Positions 1-5,387 of a stretch of 5,387 nt of DNA are shown piece by piece. The position numbers were made by a program, and so were the translations under genes. The number at the start of each line of letters is the position of its first letter. Within the stretch, counting starts at the first letter, position 1. The notes below the pieces were generated by a model. The model saw nothing but the letters and a program-made list of their open reading frames with translations. It had not been told where the DNA came from and searched no databases. Source of the stretch: Acidobacteriota bacterium (GTDB lineage: Bacteria; Acidobacteriota; Vicinamibacteria; Vicinamibacterales; UBA8438); assembly GCA_005778315.1 (NCBI GenBank), contig SXOW01000084.1, positions 1 through 5,387 of the forward strand, in the 5' to 3' direction.

Positions 1-1856
1 CGGATGTCCCCACCGGCGGCGTCATTGTCGGGCGCGCCGGGATCGATTCGGCGTATCAGACAGGGCGTGGGTCGCTCACGGTCCGCGGTCGCTCGGAGAT
101 CGAACCGATCGGGAAAAGCGACCGTCAGGCCATCGTCATCAAAGAGATTCCGTACCAGCTCAACAAAGTGCGGCTGATTGAAAAAATCGCCGACTTGGTT
201 CGTGAGAAGTCGCTCGAAGGGATCAGCGACCTGCGCGACGAGTCCGACCGCGATGGGATGAGGATCGTCATCGAACTCAAGCGCGGCGAAGTACCGGAAG
301 TGGTCCTGAACAATCTCTATAAACAGACCCCGCTCCAAACCACCTTCGGGGTGATCATGCTGGCGATCGCCGGGGGGCGTCCCCGCGTGCTCCCACTGCT
401 CGACATGGTGGAGCAGTTCGTGGCGTTCAGGCATGACGTCGTCCGACGCCGCACCGAATTTGAACTCCGAAAAGCGGAGGCGCGCGCGCACATTCTTGAA
501 GGCCTCAAGATTGCGCTCGACCAGCTCGACGCGGTGATTGCACTCATTCGCAAGGCTCCGAACCCGGCCGATGCCCGCTCCGGGCTGATCGAGACCTTCG
601 CGCTGAGTCAGATTCAGGCCCAGGCCATTCTCGACATGCAGTTGCAACGCCTGACGGGTCTCGAGCGCCAGAAGGTCTTGGACGAGCTTGCCGAGCTCCA
701 CGCGGTGATCGAGCGTTTGCGCCGGATCCTCAGCAGCGAGGGTCTCCTGATGGGTCTTGTCGTCGAGGAGTTGCGGGCGGTGCAGGAGCGGTACGGCGAC
801 GCGCGACGGACCGAGATTGTGGACGACCCGGGCGAGCTACGGATTGAGGATCTCATCGCCGAAGAGGACATGGCGATTACCGTCAGCAATACCGGGTACA
901 TCAAACGAACCGCTCTGAGCGAGTATCGGAGCCAGCGCCGGGGTGGCAAGGGACGTCTCGGGATGCGCACGCGAGGTGAGGACTTCCTGACCCATCTGTT
1001 CGTCGCGTCGACCCACGCCTACATCCTCATTTTCTCGGACCAGGGGCGGGTGTACTGGCTGAAGGTCTACACGATCCCGGACGTCGGGCCGAGCGGCCGC
1101 GGCAAAGCCATCGCCAATCTCGTCTCGATGGTGCCTGGCGAAAAAATCGCGGCGCTGCTCGCCGTGCGCGAGTGGCCCGAAGAGGACGGCGAGCGCTATA
1201 TCGTGACCGGGACCAGGCTCGGCACGATCAAGAAGACTGACCTCCGAGCGTTTCGAAACCCGCGCCAGGGCGGGATTATCGCCGCCGGGGTGTCCGAGAA
1301 TGACGCGGTGATCGCCGCCGAACTCACCGATGGGCAGGGCCAGGTCTTCATCGGCACCCGGCGAGGCAAGGCGATTCGGTTCGAAGAACAGGACGTCCGA
1401 CCGATGGGGCGCACCGCAACAGGCGTGCGCGGAATCCGTCTGCGGGCCGAGGACGAGGTCGTCGCGATGGCGGTGGTCCGGCCCGGGGGCACGCTCCTGA
1501 CGGTCACCGAAAACGGCTACGGGAAGCGGACCCCGTTGGATGAATACCGCGTGCAATCGCGGGGGGGACTCGGTATTATTAGCATTCAAACGTCGGCTCG
1601 AAACGGCCGTGTCGCTGGCATTGCCTATGTGGAGAATGAGGATGAGCTCATGCTCATCACCCAGCAGGGCAAGGTCCTTCGTATGGATACGACGGACATC
1701 CGGCCAATCGGCCGAGCGACGCAAGGCGTGCGCCTGATCGAGATTGACGACCAGGATCTCGTCGTCTCGCTGGCGCGCCTGGTCGATGTTCCAGGTGTTG
1801 TCGAAGACGAAGATGAAGATGTTGACCCGAATCAGCCGCCTGAGGCGGCAGATTAG
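1..1856 (+). CDS. gyrA: DNA gyrase subunit A, C-terminal 617 residues (5' end outside window)
   Basis: GyrA is the DNA-cleaving and DNA-wrapping subunit of gyrase (GyrA2GyrB2), which introduces negative supercoils using ATP. The frame is open from the left edge (first full codon at 3) to TAG at 1854-1856. The visible part opens with a conserved PTGG...GR.GI...Y.TGRG stretch, which falls near residue 240 of the E. coli protein, so the active-site Tyr and the quinolone-resistance region lie off the window. The conserved KEIPYQLNK, LRDESDRDGMRIVIELKR and QAQAILDMQLQRLTGLE segments follow, then the long coiled-coil arm. The E. coli-type insertion before QAQAILD is absent. From about visible residue 285 there are six beta-pinwheel repeats of the form G-x-x-x-(K/R). 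The first carries an intact GyrA box (QRRGGKG, 933-953), which marks it as gyrase rather than topoisomerase IV ParC. The protein ends in an acidic tail. A GTG at 168 is internal, not a start. The identity is very secure. Confidence 0.97.
   Translation, partial: DVPTGGVIVGRAGIDSAYQTGRGSLTVRGRSEIEPIGKSDRQAIVIKEIPYQLNKVRLIEKIADLVREKSLEGISDLRDESDRDGMRIVIELKRGEVPEVVLNNLYKQTPLQTTFGVIMLAIAGGRPRVLPLLDMVEQFVAFRHDVVRRRTEFELRKAEARAHILEGLKIALDQLDAVIALIRKAPNPADARSGLIETFALSQIQAQAILDMQLQRLTGLERQKVLDELAELHAVIERLRRILSSEGLLMGLVVEELRAVQERYGDARRTEIVDDPGELRIEDLIAEEDMAITVSNTGYIKRTALSEYRSQRRGGKGRLGMRTRGEDFLTHLFVASTHAYILIFSDQGRVYWLKVYTIPDVGPSGRGKAIANLVSMVPGEKIAALLAVREWPEEDGERYIVTGTRLGTIKKTDLRAFRNPRQGGIIAAGVSENDAVIAAELTDGQGQVFIGTRRGKAIRFEEQDVRPMGRTATGVRGIRLRAEDEVVAMAVVRPGGTLLTVTENGYGKRTPLDEYRVQSRGGLGIISIQTSARNGRVAGIAYVENEDELMLITQQGKVLRMDTTDIRPIGRATQGVRLIEIDDQDLVVSLARLVDVPGVVEDEDEDVDPNQPPEAAD
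933..953 (+). other. GyrA box (QRRGGKG) in first blade of the C-terminal pinwheel
   Basis: The seven-residue GyrA box is the defining motif of GyrA and is needed in characterised gyrases to wrap DNA and supercoil it; ParC proteins lack it or carry a decayed form. Here it is an exact match to the Q-R-R-G-G-(K/R)-G consensus. A partly decayed counterpart, QSRGGLG, sits in the fifth blade at 1554-1574, and blade three has only PRQGG at the same place. Confidence 0.93.
1803..1820 (+). repeat. Three GAAGAY hexamers encoding the acidic GyrA tail
   Basis: Three consecutive hexamers (GAAGAC, GAAGAT, GAAGAT) are in frame and encode Glu-Asp three times near the GyrA C-terminus, followed by Val-Asp-Pro. 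The acidic tail of E. coli GyrA is known to modulate DNA wrapping and supercoiling, so this could have a similar role here (inference). A short in-frame repeat of this kind can change copy number by slippage without shifting the frame. Confidence 0.7.
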
Positions 1857-1904
1857 GGTGTTACCAAGCGTCGGAACCAGGGCTCTCCGGCGCACTAGTG
1901 GAGA

Positions 1905-1910
1905 GGGAGG
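1905..1910 (+). promoter_or_regulatory. Shine-Dalgarno sequence of the predicted lipoprotein gene
   Basis: GGGAGG lies seven bases before the ATG at 1918 and decides this start over in-frame codons further upstream inside gyrA. The 61-base spacer after gyrA (1857-1917) has no evident terminator and no clear promoter, so co-transcription with gyrA is possible. Six bases at 1883-1888 (CTCTCC) can pair with 1900-1905 (GGAGAG), touching the edge of this site. Confidence 0.75.
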
Positions 1911-1917
1911 CGGGTGT

Positions 1918-2646
1918 ATGTCTCGATCGAGAACGACCACACGCGTATGTGCGCTGATCGCGGTTCCGCTCATGGCCATGGCGGCCGCCTGTGCCGGCGC
2001 GGGAGCAGAGCAGACGCTGATCCGAACCTATTTCAACGCGTCCAACGTGGGCGATCGCGGTTCGCTCGTGAACATCACCATGTTTGCGTGGAATGTCCGT
2101 GAAAGAGGCACGGTCACGGGCCCGTCGGTGACCAATGTGGGCGAAGAGCGTAATCGACCGTTGCGGCTCAAAGAGCTGATTCAAGCGGAGGCCGACGCCC
2201 GGGCCGCCGAAGCCGCGTTCGCGCAAGAGAAGATCGCCTATCAGGACGCGAACTTTGATGCGATCAATCGAGTACTCGAAGCCGAGCGAGTCAACGGTTC
2301 GGTTGCCTCGCGGGACAGCGACGTCCAAGTGGCATGGACGGACTGGCGCGAGCGAACCATGGAGCACGCCAAAGCGGTATCCGACGCGCAACAGGCTGTC
2401 GCCGCCGAGCGGAGTACTGCGGAACTGAGCGTCTACAGCGACAGCCAGCCAGTCGATCTCAGTCAGTTCGACGGGCAGATTGTGTCCAAGGATGTCGATG
2501 TGACGGCGACCGTGACGCTGAACGACGTTGCGACCGAGCAGCAAATGGTCGTGACCCTGCAGCGGACGGTGCTGGAGAACGGCGAAGCGCCGATCGAAGG
2601 CCGCTGGGTGATCGCCAACGTCACCGTCAGCCAGCCGGGGACCTAG
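1918..2646 (+). CDS. Predicted lipoprotein or exported protein of unknown function (242 aa)
   Basis: I do not recognise this protein as a named family. It starts with a basic stretch (SRSRTTTR), then a hydrophobic segment at residues 10-24 ending in M-A-A-A-C25. This fits a permissive lipobox, although Ala at -3 is not the favoured Leu. The residue after Cys is Ala, which in diderms favours the outer membrane. A type I cleavage after AGAGA (residue 30) is the alternative. Residues 33-60 (TLIRTYFNASNVGDRGSLVNIT and on) resemble the opening of NTF2-like or export-associated proteins, where a helix ending in a G-D turn is common. Residues 82-168 are rich in Ala, Glu, Arg and Gln and probably helical or coiled coil. 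Residues 170-237 look beta-rich and end in RWVIANVTV. The ATG at 1918 is chosen because of its Shine-Dalgarno sequence and signal peptide; the frame is open further upstream, but that part overlaps gyrA and is not protein-like. Confidence 0.8.
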   Translation: MSRSRTTTRVCALIAVPLMAMAAACAGAGAEQTLIRTYFNASNVGDRGSLVNITMFAWNVRERGTVTGPSVTNVGEERNRPLRLKELIQAEADARAAEAAFAQEKIAYQDANFDAINRVLEAERVNGSVASRDSDVQVAWTDWRERTMEHAKAVSDAQQAVAAERSTAELSVYSDSQPVDLSQFDGQIVSKDVDVTATVTLNDVATEQQMVVTLQRTVLENGEAPIEGRWVIANVTVSQPGT

Positions 2647-2659
2647 ACGGGGACCTGGA
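2636..2659 (+). repeat. 12-bp imperfect tandem duplication across the lipoprotein stop codon
   Basis: Two adjacent 12-base units, CGGGGACCTAGA and CGGGGACCTGGA, differ at one position. The TAG stop is in the first unit; the second has TGG at the same place. The second unit is followed by CCCCG (2660-2664), which can pair with its own CGGGG (2648-2652) as a small 5-bp hairpin with a seven-base loop. Confidence 0.75.
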
Positions 2660-2682
2660 CCCCGACAGGTTCTTGCCCCATT

Positions 2683-2711
2683 AGCCAGGCCCCGTTGCCC
2701 GGGGTCTGGCT
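2683..2711. terminator. Hairpin between convergent genes, probable bidirectional terminator
   Basis: Arms 2683-2694 and 2700-2711 form a 12-bp, mostly GC stem around a five-base loop (TTGCC). The only imperfection is a G-T pair at 2689/2705, which is a G-U wobble in the + transcript but a C-A mismatch in the - transcript, so the stem is stronger for the + strand. It lies 36 bases after the lipoprotein stop and 15 bases beyond the pcrA stop, the expected place for a shared terminator. The T-tract is poor: only TTT at 2714-2716 on the + side and none on the - side, so it may not act as a classical intrinsic terminator on its own. Confidence 0.7.
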
Positions 2712-2726
2712 CCTTTGCGCCGACGG

Positions 2727-4988
2727 CTACGCTAACGTCAAATTGGCGAACTTGGCCCGTAGGGTCTTTCGTCCGACGTCAGCGAAGTGGACCGTGAGTT
2801 TCATGTCGTCGGTCAGGGGCTCAACGGAGAGAATGGTGCCGACCCCGAAGGTGGCGTGACGCACCCGCGTGCCCGGACTCACACTGACGACCGACTGGTC
2901 TTCGTCTTCGTAGGCATACCCATAGTCTGGCTGGATCTCCTGGTCGGCGGAGCGGCTCCGGCCTCGCCTGGTACGGCCGAAGGTGGTCGGCACCCTCGCG
3001 GGTGTCGAAAAAACCGGCTGTACGACATCGACGAGCTCCGCGGGTATTTCCGCCAGAAAACGAGATGGTTCGGAGGCCTGGTACTCGCCAAAGACCCGGC
3101 GTCTGGCCGCACTCGTCAAAATCAACCGGGTCTGGGCCCGGGTCATACCGACGTAGCAGAGCCGACGCTCCTCCTCGATGGCGTCGTCGTCCTCGTGCGA
3201 GCGCATATGGGGAAAGAGACCGTCTTCCATGCCCACCATGAACACGACTGGGAACTCCAGGCCCTTCGCGGCGTGCAACGTCATGAGCCAGACCCGAGCC
3301 TCCTTCGCCCCGCTTTCATTGTCCTCGTCCGTCTCCGAGAGTAGCGCCAACCGATCGACGAAGCCGGCGAGCGAAGGCTCGGCCTCCCGCACTTCGTAGT
3401 CACGCGCGGCCGACACCAGTTCCATTAGATTGGCCAGGCGACCCTCTGCTTCTTCTGTTTCCTGACCTCGCAGGTCAGCCACGTAGCCACTTCGGTCGAG
3501 CAGTTTCCCCAGCACGTCCGATACCGGCTCGCGCGTGGCCACATCACTGAGGGTCAGAATGAGATCCCGAAAACCCCGCAGCGCGCTCAGGGCTCGAGCG
3601 GGCAACAGTTTCTCGTCCAGGGCTCGACCGAGCCGCCGCCAGAGCGACCCAGACGGGTCCTGCTCGATGTGTGTCCCCGCAAAGAGTGGTCCGGCGTCCA
3701 TCGCCTGCGGCTGCAACTCCTCGAGCATCGTCATGACCCCCATGCCGACCCCGCGCGCGGGCACATTGACCACGCGTCGCAGGCTGATGTCGTCGTCGGG
3801 GTTCATCAGTAGGCGGAGGTAGCACAACGCGTCTTTGATCTCTTTACGTTCGTAGAATCTGACCCCGCCGATGATCTTGTAGGCTGTTCCCGCTCTCAAG
3901 AGGGCATCTTCGAGCGCCCGTGACTGCGCGTTGGTTCTGTACAGCACCCCGACCAGCTTTTCTCCAGCCGCGAGCGCCTCACCCAGCCGCCTGGAGATCC
4001 ACTCGGCTTCCTCGAGTTCGTCGCCACCCCGGAAGTACCGCAGCGACGGTCCACCAGTCCGGTCCGTCCACAGCCGCTTGTCAGGGCGGTTGCGGTTCTG
4101 CTGGATGACGGCCGAGGCTGCGTCCAGGATGACCTGGGTCGAGCGGTAGTTCTGCTCGAGGCACACGACGGTCGCCTCGGGGAAATCCTGCTCGAAATCA
4201 AGGATATTGCGAAGGTCGGCGCCGCGCCATTTGTAGATGGACTGGTCCGGGTCCCCCACCACGCAGAGGTTGCGGTGGTGGTCGGCGAGGTGACGAATCA
4301 GGCGGTACTGCGGCTGATTCGTGTCCTGGTATTCATCGACCATGATGAAGCGGAAGCGCTCGCCATAGCGCCGTTTCACCTGGTCCGCCGAGGCCAACAG
4401 CTCAACCGTGCGCAGGAGCAGGTCGTCGAAGTCGAGCGCATTCGCCTCATCGAGCGCCCGTCGGTAGGACTCGAAGACCTTGGCTGCCATTTCGCCGCGC
4501 GAACTCCACCCCTCATCGATGACCGATGTCGGGTCGGTCATCTGATTCTTCGCGTGGCTGATGATCGACAGCGCCTGGCGCGCCGGCAGCAGCTTGTCGT
4601 CTATGTTCAAGTCACGCAGCGCACGTCGCACCACGGCCAACTGATCCGCCGAGTCGTAGATCACAAAGTCGCGCGATAACCCAATCGCCGGACCTTCCCG
4701 CCGCAGCAGTCGCGCGCAGAAGGCATGAAACGTCGACACCCACAATTGCCGGCAGTCGGTATCAAGCAGCCGCTCGACGCGCTCGCGCATTTCGGCCGCC
4801 GCCTTGTTCGTGAATGTGACGGCCAGCACCTGGTCTGGCGAGGCGTGCCCCTCCCGCACCAGGTATGCCACCCGCGACGAGATGACCCGGGTCTTCCCAG
4901 ATCCGGCCCCAGCCAGAATCAGGAGCGGACCGTCGGTCTGCAGAACGGCAGCCCGTTGCTCAGGGTTCAACTGATCGAGGAAATCCAT
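2727..4988 (-). CDS. pcrA: UvrD/PcrA-type superfamily 1A 3'-5' DNA helicase (753 aa)
   Basis: This is an ATP-dependent DNA translocase and helicase of the UvrD/PcrA/Rep group, which acts in nucleotide-excision repair, stripping of recombinase filaments and replication-transcription conflicts. All helicase motifs are intact: Q motif LNPEQRAAV (7-15), Walker A GAGSGKT (27-33), Ia TFTNKAAAEM (58-67), Ib STFHAF (85-90), II VDEYQDTN (217-224), III GDPDQSIYKWRGAD (245-258), IV QNYRST (279-284), V LHAAKGLEF (571-579) and VI VGMTRA (613-618). A charged, probably disordered linker (about 660-703) leads to a C-terminal Tudor-like domain (704-753, PGTRVRHATFGVGTI then KFANLTLA), which contacts RNA polymerase in PcrA and UvrD. 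The length is close to known members (about 720-740). The ATG at 4988 is chosen because the Q motif begins six residues later; an upstream in-frame ATG at 5066 would overlap glmS and adds a non-conserved leader. UvrD and PcrA names cannot be separated by sequence alone here. Confidence 0.95.
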   Translation of the reverse strand: MDFLDQLNPEQRAAVLQTDGPLLILAGAGSGKTRVISSRVAYLVREGHASPDQVLAVTFTNKAAAEMRERVERLLDTDCRQLWVSTFHAFCARLLRREGPAIGLSRDFVIYDSADQLAVVRRALRDLNIDDKLLPARQALSIISHAKNQMTDPTSVIDEGWSSRGEMAAKVFESYRRALDEANALDFDDLLLRTVELLASADQVKRRYGERFRFIMVDEYQDTNQPQYRLIRHLADHHRNLCVVGDPDQSIYKWRGADLRNILDFEQDFPEATVVCLEQNYRSTQVILDAASAVIQQNRNRPDKRLWTDRTGGPSLRYFRGGDELEEAEWISRRLGEALAAGEKLVGVLYRTNAQSRALEDALLRAGTAYKIIGGVRFYERKEIKDALCYLRLLMNPDDDISLRRVVNVPARGVGMGVMTMLEELQPQAMDAGPLFAGTHIEQDPSGSLWRRLGRALDEKLLPARALSALRGFRDLILTLSDVATREPVSDVLGKLLDRSGYVADLRGQETEEAEGRLANLMELVSAARDYEVREAEPSLAGFVDRLALLSETDEDNESGAKEARVWLMTLHAAKGLEFPVVFMVGMEDGLFPHMRSHEDDDAIEEERRLCYVGMTRAQTRLILTSAARRRVFGEYQASEPSRFLAEIPAELVDVVQPVFSTPARVPTTFGRTRRGRSRSADQEIQPDYGYAYEDEDQSVVSVSPGTRVRHATFGVGTILSVEPLTDDMKLTVHFADVGRKTLRAKFANLTLA

Positions 4989-5014
4989 ACCGGGTGCGAC
5001 TCTGGGAGGCGAGC

Positions 5015-5387
5015 CTATTCGACCGTGACGCTCTTCGCCAGGTTGCGGGGCTGGTCGACATCGCATCCCCGGCGGACCGCGATGTGATACGCCAGGAGTT
5101 GGAGCGGCACCACCATCACGATCGGCGTCAGCAGTGGAGGCGACTTGGGGATGGCGATGATCGCATCTCGGCCTGGGTCGACGAGCGCCGCGACGTTGTG
5201 GTCACTGCCCTCGGTGACCGCGATGATGGCGCCACCGCGGGTCTTCGCCTGCTGCAGGTTCGACGCCATTTTCTCAAAGACGGTGCCAGATGGCAGCAAT
5301 GCGACCACGGGCATCTCTTCGTCAATGAGGGCAATGGGACCGTGTTTCATCTCGCCGGCCGGATAGCCCTCGGCGTGGATGTAGGAG
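5015..5387 (-). CDS. glmS: Glutamine-fructose-6-phosphate aminotransferase (isomerizing), C-terminal 123 residues (5' end outside window)
   Basis: GlmS converts fructose-6-phosphate and glutamine to glucosamine-6-phosphate and glutamate, the first committed step towards UDP-GlcNAc for peptidoglycan and LPS. Only the end of the second sugar-isomerase (SIS) domain is visible. It opens with SYIHAEGYPAGEMKHGP and ends in DVDQPRNLAKSVTVE, a near-invariant GlmS terminus. The His of KHGP (codon 5342-5344) matches catalytic His504 of E. coli, and the Lys of NLAK matches Lys603, which forms the Schiff base with the sugar. The visible length is within a few residues of the same part of the E. coli protein. 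The stop is TAG at 5017-5015, 26 bases before the pcrA start, so the two probably share a transcript with glmS first. An ATG at 5350 is internal (the Met of GEMKHGP). The glutaminase domain, promoter and any glmS riboswitch would lie outside the window. Confidence 0.96.
   Translation of the reverse strand, partial: SYIHAEGYPAGEMKHGPIALIDEEMPVVALLPSGTVFEKMASNLQQAKTRGGAIIAVTEGSDHNVAALVDPGRDAIIAIPKSPPLLTPIVMVVPLQLLAYHIAVRRGCDVDQPRNLAKSVTVE

Noticed and set aside
1..1856. Topoisomerase IV subunit ParC instead of GyrA
   Set aside because: The exact QRRGGKG box, a six-blade C-terminal domain and an acidic tail point to gyrase.
1744..1917. Upstream extension of the lipoprotein frame into gyrA
   Set aside because: The extension overlaps confident GyrA coding sequence and would bury the signal peptide. 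The ATG at 1918 has a well-spaced Shine-Dalgarno sequence.
837..1979. Long antisense open frame (380 codons) opposite the 3' end of gyrA
   Set aside because: It mirrors GyrA codons in a GC-rich gene, has no recognisable domain and runs over the lipoprotein start. It is a shadow frame.
1861..2544. Antisense frame of 227 codons opposite the lipoprotein gene
   Set aside because: The sense frame has a ribosome binding site, a signal peptide and plausible protein composition; the antisense product is Arg/His-rich with no recognisable motif.
4275..4679. 134-codon + strand frame inside the helicase gene
   Set aside because: It lies fully opposite conserved helicase sequence including motifs II and III, and has no family-like features of its own.
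4989..5066. 26-residue N-terminal extension of the helicase
   Set aside because: It overlaps the conserved GlmS C-terminus, is Pro/Arg-rich and not conserved in the family. The Q motif fits a start at 4988.

Overview
The window holds ordinary chromosomal housekeeping genes from a fairly GC-rich bacterium that is probably diderm. Two gene pairs converge on a short hairpin-bearing gap. On the + strand are the C-terminal two thirds of DNA gyrase subunit A (gyrA, cut by the left edge) and a small predicted lipoprotein of unknown function. On the - strand, read from the right edge inwards, are the last 123 codons of glucosamine-6-phosphate synthase (glmS, cut by the right edge) and a complete UvrD/PcrA-type superfamily 1 DNA helicase.

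Layout: 1-1856 gyrA (3' part); 1857-1917 short spacer with a Shine-Dalgarno sequence; 1918-2646 predicted lipoprotein; 2647-2726 convergent gap with a 12-bp hairpin and a small tandem duplication; 2727-4988 pcrA/uvrD (-); 4989-5014 spacer without a visible Shine-Dalgarno sequence; 5015-5387 glmS (3' part, -). No stretch over 300 bases lacks a gene. I see no tRNA, rRNA, CRISPR array, insertion sequence or attachment site.

Organism: GyrA lacks the insertion that the E. coli protein carries before its QQAQAILD segment. The protein after gyrA has a lipoprotein-type signal with Ala at +2, as expected for outer-membrane sorting in diderms. High GC and the general protein style would suit Acidobacteriota (for example the Vicinamibacteria) or a similar soil or sediment phylum, but this is a weak guess and nothing in the window settles it.

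Functionally, GyrA (negative supercoiling) and PcrA/UvrD (unwinding in repair and at replication-transcription conflicts) both serve DNA maintenance, and GlmS makes the first amino-sugar precursor of peptidoglycan and LPS. I see no defence or mobile system. The only poorly characterised gene is the lipoprotein, whose layout (short N-terminal strand-like part, long charged helical middle, beta-rich C-terminus) is the main item worth a second look.
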